From positions 62,001 to 126,000 of the forward strand of contig NZ_RXNS01000013.1 in NCBI RefSeq assembly GCF_003966155.1: a DNA stretch of 64,000 bases. Direction: 5' to 3'. This document shows, piece by piece, positions 28,826 through 36,391 of this stretch. Below the pieces are notes generated by a model that was given only the letters and a program-made list of their open reading frames with translations, had not been told where the DNA came from and did no database searches. How positions within the stretch are numbered: position 1 is the stretch's first letter; each line of letters starts with the position of its first letter. This DNA is from Halomonas nitroreducens (lineage in GTDB: Bacteria; Pseudomonadota; Gammaproteobacteria; Pseudomonadales; Halomonadaceae). The position numbers were made by a program, and so were the translations under genes.

Positions 28826-29740
28826 ATGAGCGATCAGGCGAACCACCCGGCCGATACGCCGCTCTATCCGATTCGCGAGGTCTCCCGCCTGACCGGCGTC
28901 AATGCGGTGACCCTGCGCGCCTGGGAGCGCCGCTACGGCCTGATTCGTCCGCGACGCACGCCCAAGGGGCACCGCCTGTACGCACGGGAGGACATCGAGC
29001 GCGTCGAGCGGATCCTGCAGTGGCTCAACCGCGGCGTGCCGGTCAGCCAGGTTCGCGAACTGCTCGAACAGCCGGACGCCGTGGAGGCGCCGCCCCCCGC
29101 CGCCGGGGACTGGGAGAGCCAGCGTCGCCAGTTGATCGCCGCCGCCGAGGCCCTGGACCTGGCCCGCCTGGAGGCGCTGTTCAACCAGGGACTGTCGCTC
29201 TACCCGGTGGCGACCTGCATCGACGAGCTCTGGCAGCCGGTGATCCGCGAGTTGGAGGAAGGCTGGGACGAGCGCCTCGGCGCCGACCTGCAGCGCCGGG
29301 CCCTGGAGGCCTTCCTGCGCACCCGCATTGGCACCCGGCTCTACCATGCCAACCCCGTGGCCGCCGGGCCGCTGGTGCTGATCGTGCCGATGCCCGACGA
29401 TGGCGGTCCCCTCTGGGGGCTGCTCGCCGCCCTTGCCGCCAGCGATCGGGGCTACCGGGTCCAGCTCCTCGACGCCCCCCTGCCGGTACAGGAGCTGCCG
29501 CTGGCCGTGGAGCGCTTTCACGCCGATGCCCTGCTGCTGGCCAGCGGCAGGGCCGAGAAGGCGGACCTGATACGCCGCCAGCTGCCCCGACTGGCCGAAC
29601 AGCTCGACGTCCCCCTGACCCTGTGCGGCCCCGTCGCGCGCATCCGCGAAGCCGACCTGAACGGCACCGGGGTGGAAGTTCTCGGCGACGACCTGCCTCG
29701 GGCCATGACCCGCCTGCAATCCCTCACTCAGGCAGCCTGA
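28826..29740 (+). CDS. LitR/CarH-like MerR-family regulator lacking B12 ligand
   Basis: The 304-residue protein has an N-terminal MerR helix-turn-helix (YPIREVSRLTGVNAVTLRAW, with RRTPKGHRLYAREDIERV) and a C-terminal region with the shape of a cobalamin-binding module: a helical bundle (about 110-185) and a Rossmann part starting VLIVPMPDDGGPLWG. The DxHxxG cobalt-ligating His of LitR/CarH is replaced (DDGGPLWG), and the bundle lacks the EH pair, so it resembles the B12-independent class found in pseudomonads. GAGG is five bases before the ATG. It precedes phrB by 13 bp and likely controls the following operon. Confidence 0.88.
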   Translation: MSDQANHPADTPLYPIREVSRLTGVNAVTLRAWERRYGLIRPRRTPKGHRLYAREDIERVERILQWLNRGVPVSQVRELLEQPDAVEAPPPAAGDWESQRRQLIAAAEALDLARLEALFNQGLSLYPVATCIDELWQPVIRELEEGWDERLGADLQRRALEAFLRTRIGTRLYHANPVAAGPLVLIVPMPDDGGPLWGLLAALAASDRGYRVQLLDAPLPVQELPLAVERFHADALLLASGRAEKADLIRRQLPRLAEQLDVPLTLCGPVARIREADLNGTGVEVLGDDLPRAMTRLQSLTQAA

Positions 29741-29753
29741 ACGGGAGCGTCCC

Positions 29754-31172
29754 ATGGCACCTACCCTGGTCTGGTTCCGCAGCGATCTGCGCATCCACGA
29801 CAACACCGCCCTGGCCGCGGCCGCCCAGCGGGGGCCCGTGGTGGCCGTCTTCCTGCGCAGCACCGCTCAGTGGCGGGCCCACGGTCACGGCGCCAACAAG
29901 CTGGACTTCTGGCACCGCGGCGTCGCCGCCCTGGCCGAGGCCCTGGACGGACTGAACATCCCGTTGTTGCACCGGGAGGCCGACACCTTCGACGCGGTCC
30001 CCGAGACGCTGCTCGCCGTGGCCCGGGAGGTCGGCGCCGCGGCGCTGCACTTCAACCGCGAGTACCCCCTCAACGAGGCCCGCCGCGACGTCCGGGTGGT
30101 CGAGGCCTTCCGCGCCGCCGGCCTCGCCGCCACCGGCCACCACGATGCCGTGGCCTTCGCTCCCGGTGAGCTGCTCACCGGCAAGGGCGACTACTATGGG
30201 GTCTTCACGCCCTTTGCCCGGGCCTGGCACCGCCAGGTCACCGCCGAACGCCTGGCCCTGCGCGAGACGCCCGTTCCCCAGACGCGCCTGGCCATTGCCG
30301 CCGAGCCGCTGCCGGCGCTCCCCGAGTTGGCGGACACCCCGGTGGACGGCCGACGCTGGCCCGCCGGCGAGGGACCAGCCGCCGACCGCCTGGAACGCTT
30401 CCTGCGCTTCCGCGGCCGCCACTATGCCGACCAGCGCGACTTCCCGGCGATTCGCGGCACCAGCGAGCTGTCGCCCTACCTGGCGCTGGGGATGATCTCT
30501 CACCGCCAGTGCCTGCAGGCGGTGCTCGCCGAGAACGACGGCGCCCTGGCCGATGGCGATGCCGGCCTCACGGCCTGGGTCGGCGAGCTGATCTGGCGGG
30601 AGTTCTACCAGCACGTGGCGGTGGGCTTCCCCCGGGTCTGTCGCCACCGAGCCTTCCAGGCCCACACCGAGGCGCTGCCCTGGCGAGACGACGAGCCGGG
30701 CTTCCGTGCCTGGTGCGAGGGGCGCACCGGCTACCCCATCGTCGACGCCGCCATGCGCCAGCTGGTGGCCACCGGCTGGATGCACAACCGCCTGCGCATG
30801 GTCACCGCCATGTTCCTCGCCAAGCACCTGCTGATCGACTGGCGCCGCGGCGAGGCCTTTTTCCTGCGCCACCTGGTGGACGGCGAATTCGCCGCCAACA
30901 ACGGCGGCTGGCAATGGGCGGCCTCCACCGGCACCGACGCCGCCCCCTACTTCCGGATCTTCAACCCCATCACCCAGTCTCAGCGCTTCGATCCCGAGGG
31001 CCGCTTCCTGGCCGAGTGGCTGCCCGAGCTGGCCCCCCTGCCAGCCAAGGCACGCCATGCCCCCGGCGATGACCTGCTGGCCCGTCTCGACTATCCCGCC
31101 CCCATCATCGAGCACAAGGCCGCCCGGGCCCGGGCGCTGGCAGCCTTCAAGGGCCTGTCCACCGAGCGCTGA
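29754..31172 (+). CDS. phrB: Deoxyribodipyrimidine photolyase
   Basis: The 472-residue class-I cyclobutane-dimer photolyase repairs UV-induced pyrimidine dimers with blue light. The antenna domain starts TLVWFRSDLRIHDN; the FAD domain has ELIWREFYQHV, GYPIVDAAMRQL, TGWMHNRLRM and GGWQWAASTGTDAAPYFRIFNP. GGGAG is six bases before the ATG. The antenna chromophore (folate or 8-HDF) is not read from sequence; because this organism encodes Fo synthesis, an 8-hydroxy-deazaflavin antenna is conceivable. It is co-oriented with and 13 bp from the LitR-like gene. Confidence 0.95.
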   Translation: MAPTLVWFRSDLRIHDNTALAAAAQRGPVVAVFLRSTAQWRAHGHGANKLDFWHRGVAALAEALDGLNIPLLHREADTFDAVPETLLAVAREVGAAALHFNREYPLNEARRDVRVVEAFRAAGLAATGHHDAVAFAPGELLTGKGDYYGVFTPFARAWHRQVTAERLALRETPVPQTRLAIAAEPLPALPELADTPVDGRRWPAGEGPAADRLERFLRFRGRHYADQRDFPAIRGTSELSPYLALGMISHRQCLQAVLAENDGALADGDAGLTAWVGELIWREFYQHVAVGFPRVCRHRAFQAHTEALPWRDDEPGFRAWCEGRTGYPIVDAAMRQLVATGWMHNRLRMVTAMFLAKHLLIDWRRGEAFFLRHLVDGEFAANNGGWQWAASTGTDAAPYFRIFNPITQSQRFDPEGRFLAEWLPELAPLPAKARHAPGDDLLARLDYPAPIIEHKAARARALAAFKGLSTER

Positions 31173-31199
31173 GCTCGCCCCACCACCGAGGATCGCGTC

Positions 31200-31640
31200 A
31201 TGAACCGGGACCCCTCCCTGGAGGCCTTCTGCGCCTTCTACAACAAGCTGGACAAAACCTGTACAGAAAAGCTATACAAGGTATACACTCGTGATGTGGA
31301 ATTCTTCGACCCGCTTCACCGGATAGACGGGCTGCCGGCGCTGGAAGCCTACTTCACGGCCCTGTACGAGAACGTGACAGCGTGTCGCTTCGACTTTCAC
31401 GATCGCCTTCGCCAGGACGACCACGCCTTCGTCTCCTGGACGCTGCACCTGGCGCACCCCCGCCTGGCCGGCGGGCGAGAGATCACGGTACCGGGCTGCT
31501 CGCGGCTGACCTTCGCCGCCGACGGCTCGGGGCGGGTTTGCCGGCACCGGGACTACTTCGACGCCGGCGCCCTGCTCTACGAGCACCTGCCGGTGATCGG
31601 AAAACTGATAGGCGTGATCAAGCGACGCGCGGGACGGTGA
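31200..31640 (+). CDS. SnoaL/NTF2-like protein of the photolyase cluster
   Basis: The 146-residue protein has the NTF2-like outline: FCAFYNKLDKTCTEKLYKVYT, FFDPLHRIDGLPALEAYF and LYENVTACRFDFHD. Such proteins commonly sit between photolyase and the SDR/amine-oxidase genes in light-response clusters; their activity is unknown. GAGGA lies seven bases upstream. Codons 18-32 are unusually A/T-rich for this genome and contain three T(G/A)TACA boxes, suggesting a control site inside the gene. Confidence 0.82.
   Translation: MNRDPSLEAFCAFYNKLDKTCTEKLYKVYTRDVEFFDPLHRIDGLPALEAYFTALYENVTACRFDFHDRLRQDDHAFVSWTLHLAHPRLAGGREITVPGCSRLTFAADGSGRVCRHRDYFDAGALLYEHLPVIGKLIGVIKRRAGR
31260..31287. promoter_or_regulatory. 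Intragenic TGTACA/TATACA cluster
   Basis: TGTACA (31260-31265), TATACA (31273-31278) and TATACA (31282-31287) occur within 28 bp inside the SnoaL-like gene, in a locally AT-rich stretch. They match the boxes before the LitR-like gene and may mark an internal operator for the downstream SDR-to-DUF2878 genes. Confidence 0.35.
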
Positions 31641-31706
31641 ATCCAGACCATCGTTTCCCGCGTACCACCAGGGGGAGGGACACCCCCAGGAGCCTCGGGA
31701 GACGAC

Positions 31707-32507
31707 ATGACGGCACCGCACGCAACGCAACGCATCTGGCTGACCGGGGCCACCTCGGGCATCGGCCGGGCCCTGGCCGAGCGCCTACTGGCGCAGGGGC
31801 ATCGAGTGGCGCTCAGCGCCCGCCGTCCCGAGGCCCTGGCCGAACTGGCCGGCAATCAAGACAATGCCCTGCTGCTGCCCCTGGATGTCACCGACCGCCA
31901 GGCCGTGCTGGCCGCCGGGCGACGCCTGGAGGCCCGCTTCGGCGGGCTGGACCTGGTGATCCTCAACGCCGGGACCTGCGAGTATCTGGACGCCCGTGAC
32001 TTCGATAGCGCCCTCGTCGAGCGGGTCTTCGCCCCCAATGTCTTCGGCGCCCTGTATGGCGTGGAGGCCGCCCTGCCGCTGCTTCGCCGGGCCCGGGCCG
32101 AGGGGGGCCGCCCCCTGCTCGCCGCCACCTCCAGCGCCTCGGCCTACCTGGCGCTGCCCCGGGCCGAGGCCTACGGCGCCTCCAAGGCGGCACTGAGCTA
32201 CTTTCTGGAATCGCTGCGCCTCGACCTGGCCGGAGAGGGGATCGACGTCAGCCTTATCCATCCCGGCTTCGTCAAGACACCGCTCACCGACCGCAACGAC
32301 TTCCCGATGCCGATGCGGGTGAGTGCCGAGCGAGCCGCCGAGACCATCCTCGCCGGCCTCGCCGCCCATCGCCTGGACATCCACTTCCCGCGACGCTTCA
32401 CCCTGCTGCTCAAGCTGCTGGGCAGCCTGTCGCCGGGGCTGCGCTTCCGCCTCGGCCGTCGCCTGACCCGCGATCACGATGCCGCCCCCCGGGAGGTCCG
32501 CTCATGA
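31707..32507 (+). CDS. Short-chain dehydrogenase/reductase
   Basis: The 266-residue classical SDR has the cofactor loop TGATSGIGRALAERL, the NAG motif (LNAGTCEYLD), the active-site Ser region (AATSSASAYLALP) and YGASK with catalytic Tyr and Lys. The C-terminal FPRRFTLLLKLLGSLSP suggests peripheral membrane contact, consistent with a lipid-linked substrate. It follows the SnoaL-like gene by 66 bp and overlaps the next gene by 4 bp. Substrate unknown; conserved with CFA-like and amine-oxidase-like genes in light-response clusters. Confidence 0.88.
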   Translation: MTAPHATQRIWLTGATSGIGRALAERLLAQGHRVALSARRPEALAELAGNQDNALLLPLDVTDRQAVLAAGRRLEARFGGLDLVILNAGTCEYLDARDFDSALVERVFAPNVFGALYGVEAALPLLRRARAEGGRPLLAATSSASAYLALPRAEAYGASKAALSYFLESLRLDLAGEGIDVSLIHPGFVKTPLTDRNDFPMPMRVSAERAAETILAGLAAHRLDIHFPRRFTLLLKLLGSLSPGLRFRLGRRLTRDHDAAPREVRS

Positions 32508-33853
32508 CCCAGCTCTTCTCGCCCCTGCATGCCCAGCGGAATGCCGCCCAACGCATCGCCGTGGTCGGCAGCGGCATCGCCGGCATGACCGCCGCCTGGT
32601 ATCTGTCGAGCCGCCACGAGGTCACCCTCTTCGAGGCCGAGTCCCGGCTGGGGGGCCACACGGCCACCGTGGACGTGACCGTCGACGGTCGCACGTACGC
32701 CATCGATACCGGCTTTATCGTCTTCAACGACTGGACCTACCCCCACTTCCGGCGACTGCTCGAGCGCCTGGGCGTGGCCAGCCAGCCCACCGAGATGAGC
32801 TTCTCGGTCCACGAGACCGCCCGGGACTTCGAGTACAACGGCCATACCCTGGCCAGCCTGTTCGCCCAGCCCAGCAACCTGTTGCGCCCGCGCTTCCACG
32901 GCCTGCTGCGCGACATCCTGCACTTCAACCGCCAGGCGACCCGCGACCTGCTCGAGCAGCGCCTGCCGGCGGGGCTGACACTCGGCGAATACCTCGATGA
33001 CGGCGGCTTCGGCCGCGACTTCCAGTGCCGCTACCTGCTGCCCATGGGCGCGGCGATCTGGTCGGCCAGTATCCGCGACCTGCGGGCCTTCCCGCTGCAC
33101 TTCTTCGTGCGCTTCTTCCACCATCATGGCCTGCTCTCGGTGACCAATCGGCCGCAGTGGCACACCCTGGTCGGCGGCTCGCGGGCCTACATCCCGGCCC
33201 TGACCGCGCCCTACGCCGAGCGCATCCGGCTGGCCACGCCGGTGCTGGGGATCCGCCGCGAGACGGAGGGAGTTCGGCTGCGCAGCGCCGACGGCGAGGA
33301 GCGTTTCGACCAGGTGGTGCTGGCCTGCCATGCCGACCAGGCACTGGCAATGCTCGAGGATGCCTCTTCCGCCGAGCGGGAGATCCTCGGCGCCATGCCC
33401 TACCAGGACAACGAGGTGGTCCTGCACACCGATACCCGCATGCTGCCGCGACGGCGCCGGGCCTGGGCCAGCTGGAATTATCGACTTGACGGTCGCGGCG
33501 AGGCGGCCCGGGTCTCGGTGACCTACGACATGAATATCCTCCAGCGCCTCACGGCCCCGCAGACCTTCTGCGTGACCCTCAACGACGGCGCGAGCATCGA
33601 TCCGGCAAAGGTGCTGGGACGCTACACCTATGCCCATCCCCAGTTCACCCTGGCCGGCCAGCGTGCCCAGCAGCGTCACGACGAGATCTCGACGCCGGCG
33701 CAGCGCACCCATTTCTGCGGTGCCTACTGGCGTCACGGCTTCCACGAGGATGGCGTGTGGAGCGCCCTGCGCGTGGCCCACTCCCTGGGCTGCGACGAAC
33801 AGGCGTCGAGCGCGGCGGGCCCGCGCCTCGCCGACCTGGAGATCCCGGCATGA
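32504..33853 (+). CDS. FAD-dependent amine-oxidase-like protein
   Basis: The 449-residue flavoprotein starts with IAVVGSGIAGMTAAWYLSSR and FEAESRLGGHTATVD, and has the FAD C-terminal block FCGAYWRHGFHEDGVWSAL. Relatives next to CFA-like methyltransferase genes in Rhodobacter and Pseudomonas are annotated as flavin amine oxidases; one such protein (UfaO) is linked to furan fatty acid formation. It is joined by ATGA overlaps to both the SDR and the DUF1365 genes. Action on a methylated membrane acyl chain is inferred from this context. Confidence 0.87.
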   Translation: MTQLFSPLHAQRNAAQRIAVVGSGIAGMTAAWYLSSRHEVTLFEAESRLGGHTATVDVTVDGRTYAIDTGFIVFNDWTYPHFRRLLERLGVASQPTEMSFSVHETARDFEYNGHTLASLFAQPSNLLRPRFHGLLRDILHFNRQATRDLLEQRLPAGLTLGEYLDDGGFGRDFQCRYLLPMGAAIWSASIRDLRAFPLHFFVRFFHHHGLLSVTNRPQWHTLVGGSRAYIPALTAPYAERIRLATPVLGIRRETEGVRLRSADGEERFDQVVLACHADQALAMLEDASSAEREILGAMPYQDNEVVLHTDTRMLPRRRRAWASWNYRLDGRGEAARVSVTYDMNILQRLTAPQTFCVTLNDGASIDPAKVLGRYTYAHPQFTLAGQRAQQRHDEISTPAQRTHFCGAYWRHGFHEDGVWSALRVAHSLGCDEQASSAAGPRLADLEIPA

Positions 33854-34614
33854 ACGCCGCACCGCGCTCCCGCATCTATCGCGGCTGGCTGCGCCATCGG
33901 CGCTTCCTGCCGCGACACCACGCCTTCCGCTACCGGCTGTGGATGGCCTGGCTCGACCTGGACGAGCTACCCGAGCTGTTCGACGGCGTGCCTGGCTTCA
34001 GCGCCCGCCGCCCGGCCCTGGCGCGCTTCCGTCGGGAGGATTACCTGGCGCCTCACGACCGTCCCCTCAAGGATGCCGTGCGCGGCGAGCTGCAGCGCCA
34101 GCTGGGCAGCGCACCGGACGGGCGCATCTGCCTGCTGACCCAGCTGCGCACCCTGGGAGTGGGCTTCAACCCCGTCTCGCTGTACTACGCCTACGACGCG
34201 CGCGGCGAGCTGCGTGCCCTGCTCGGCGAGGTCAGCAACACCCCCTGGGGGGAACGCACCACCTACGCCTGTACCGTGGAACCGCGGCGGCATGGCCACC
34301 GGGCCGAGTTCGACAAGGCCATGCATGTCTCCCCCTTCAATCCCATGGACATGCGCTATCGCTGGTGCTTCAACGCCCCCGGCGAGGCGCTGACGATGCA
34401 CATGGAGACCTGGCAGGGCGAGGCCCGCCACTTCGACGCCACCCTGACCCTCGAGGCGCGCCCCGCCACCCGCGGCGTGCTGGTCGCCACCCTGGCCCGT
34501 CAGCCGTGGATGGCGCTGAAGACCTTGGCCGGCATCCACTTCGAGGCGCTGCGCCTGTGGCTCAAGCGCGTCCCCCTGCATGCCCACCCCCACCGCGAGG
34601 AGACATCGCCGTGA
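33850..34614 (+). CDS. DUF1365 family protein
   Basis: The 254-residue protein shows the family pattern: RIYRGWLRHRRFLPRHHAFRY split around the start, LTQLRTLGVGFNPVSLYYAYD in the middle, EFDKAMHVSPFNPMDMRYRW after it. DUF1365 proteins have no established activity but almost always sit between an amine-oxidase-like gene and a CFA-synthase-like gene, as here. ATGA and GTGA overlaps at its two ends show tight co-translation. Confidence 0.9.
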   Translation: MNAAPRSRIYRGWLRHRRFLPRHHAFRYRLWMAWLDLDELPELFDGVPGFSARRPALARFRREDYLAPHDRPLKDAVRGELQRQLGSAPDGRICLLTQLRTLGVGFNPVSLYYAYDARGELRALLGEVSNTPWGERTTYACTVEPRRHGHRAEFDKAMHVSPFNPMDMRYRWCFNAPGEALTMHMETWQGEARHFDATLTLEARPATRGVLVATLARQPWMALKTLAGIHFEALRLWLKRVPLHAHPHREETSP

Positions 34615-35879
34615 ACACCCTGCGCACCGCCAATGCTCAACCATTGCCGGCCGATGGCGACCGACTGTCCCGCTGGCTCAAGCCCCGCCTGCTGAAGCAG
34701 CTCGACCGTCTGGAGGGAGGCGACATCACCCTGATCGAGGGCCACCAGCGCCATCACCTGGGCCGTGGCGGCGACCTGCGGGTCACCCTGGTGGTGCGCG
34801 ACAGCCGAGTCTGGCGGCGCGTGGCGCTGGGGGGCACCGTGGGCGCCGGCGAGGCCTACATGGACGGCGACTGGGACGCCGACGACCCGGTGGCCCTGGT
34901 ACGGCTGTTCGCCGCCAACCTGGAGCGGATCAATGGCGAGATGGAGGGTGGCCTGGCGCGTCTCGGCCGCTGGCTGCTCGGCGCCCTGTATGGCCTGCAG
35001 CGCAATACCGTCCGCGGCTCGCGGCGCAATATCGCCGCCCACTACGACATCGGCAACGAGCTCTTCGCGACCTTCCTCGATCGCCAGCACTGGATGTATT
35101 CCAGCGCGGTCTTCCCGCACCCCGGCGCCAGCCTGGAAGAGGCCTCGACCCACAAGCTCGACCTGATGCTCGACCGGCTGGACGTCCGCGCCCATCACCA
35201 CCTGCTGGAGATCGGCACCGGCTGGGGCGGCCTGGCCATCCATGCGGCCCGTACCCGCGGCTGCCGGGTCACCACCACCACCATCTCCGAGGAGCAGTAC
35301 GCCCACACCGCCCGGCGGCTCGAGGCGGAGGGCCTCGAGGACCGCGTCACCCTGCTCAAGCAGGACTACCGGGAGCTGGTGGGTCGCTACGATCGCCTGA
35401 TCTCGGTGGAGATGATCGAGGCGGTGGGCCACCAGTACCTCGACACCTACCTGGCCACCCTGGATCGCCTGCTCACCGACGACGGCCTGGCCATGCTGCA
35501 GGCCATCACCATCCGCGACCAGCGCTTCGAGGCCGCCAAGCGCGAGATGGACTTCATCAAGCGCTATATCTTCCCCGGCGGCTTCCTGCCCTCCCACCGG
35601 GCCATCCTCGACGCCCTGACCCGGCGCACCTCGCTCAACCTGCTGGCCCTGGACGAGATCGGCCTCCACTATGCGCGCACCCTGCGCGAGTGGCGCCACC
35701 GCTTCGAGGCCAACCTGGATACCGTCCGACGCCTGGGCTATGACGAGCGCTTCATCCGCATGTGGCGCTACTACCTGTGCTACTGCGAGGGGGGCTTCCT
35801 CGAGCGCAGCATCGGTACCTGCCACCTGCTGCTGGCCAAGCCCGGGGCCCGGCCGGCCCCGCTGACGGGGCAGGTGTGA
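34611..35879 (+). CDS. Cyclopropane-fatty-acid-synthase-like SAM methyltransferase
   Basis: The 422-residue protein has the SAM motif LLEIGTGWGGLAIHAARTRG and the family fold through to FERSIG-like FLERSIGTCHLL. The start is a GTG overlapping the DUF1365 stop, with GAGGAG eight bases upstream. Set against E. coli Cfa by eye, the bicarbonate-site Cys139 (YSCAYW) is Ser here (YSSAVF), His266 is Gln (MLQAIT), while Glu239 and Tyr317 remain. It may therefore methylate an acyl double bond without forming the cyclopropane, as proposed for UfaM-type enzymes, or have other chemistry. Confidence 0.88.
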   Translation: MNTLRTANAQPLPADGDRLSRWLKPRLLKQLDRLEGGDITLIEGHQRHHLGRGGDLRVTLVVRDSRVWRRVALGGTVGAGEAYMDGDWDADDPVALVRLFAANLERINGEMEGGLARLGRWLLGALYGLQRNTVRGSRRNIAAHYDIGNELFATFLDRQHWMYSSAVFPHPGASLEEASTHKLDLMLDRLDVRAHHHLLEIGTGWGGLAIHAARTRGCRVTTTTISEEQYAHTARRLEAEGLEDRVTLLKQDYRELVGRYDRLISVEMIEAVGHQYLDTYLATLDRLLTDDGLAMLQAITIRDQRFEAAKREMDFIKRYIFPGGFLPSHRAILDALTRRTSLNLLALDEIGLHYARTLREWRHRFEANLDTVRRLGYDERFIRMWRYYLCYCEGGFLERSIGTCHLLLAKPGARPAPLTGQV

Positions 35880-36391
35880 CCACCGCCCGACTGCTCGCCA
35901 ACCTGGCGGGCTTCCAGCTCGGCTGGTTCGCCTGCGTGCTGGGCGGCAGCCTGGTGGGCGGTGCCGTGGTGGCGCTGGTACTGGCGCTGCACCTGCGCTG
36001 GCTGGCCCGAGCAGGGGAATGGCGCTGGCTGATCGGCTTCGCGGCGCTGGGACTGGTCATCGATGGCGGCCTGGCCCTGGCCGGTGGCTTTCGCTTCGCC
36101 GCCGAGCCCCGGGTGCTGGGCCTGCTGCCTCCCTGGCTGTGGCTGCTGTGGCCGCTGTTCGCCAGCCTGCTGCACCACTCGCTGGCCTGGCTGTGGCGCC
36201 GTCCCTGGCTGGCGGTCCTCGGCGGCGCCACCAGCGGGCCGCTCTCCTACCTCGCCGGGGCGCGTCTGGCCGGCGTCGACCTGGCCCCCTGGCTGCTCGC
36301 GGTCGAGGCGTTGGTCTGGGCGGGGCTATGCCTGTGGCTGTGCCACCGGCTCGGGCACGCCGCGAGCGCTGCCCGCATGCGGGCCGGCTGA
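35876..36391 (+). CDS. DUF2878 membrane protein
   Basis: The 171-residue protein is strongly hydrophobic with about five membrane helices (for example FQLGWFACVLGGSLVGGAVVA and LLPPWLWLLWPLFASLL split across segments) and the LHHSLAWL motif seen in DUF2878. It starts at a GTG overlapping the CFA-like stop by 4 bp, ending the coupled SDR-FAD-DUF1365-CFA-DUF2878 chain. Function unknown; probably a membrane partner of the lipid-modifying enzymes. Its last 66 bp overlap the 3' end of the convergent GGDEF-EAL gene. Confidence 0.82.
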   Translation: MTTARLLANLAGFQLGWFACVLGGSLVGGAVVALVLALHLRWLARAGEWRWLIGFAALGLVIDGGLALAGGFRFAAEPRVLGLLPPWLWLLWPLFASLLHHSLAWLWRRPWLAVLGGATSGPLSYLAGARLAGVDLAPWLLAVEALVWAGLCLWLCHRLGHAASAARMRAG

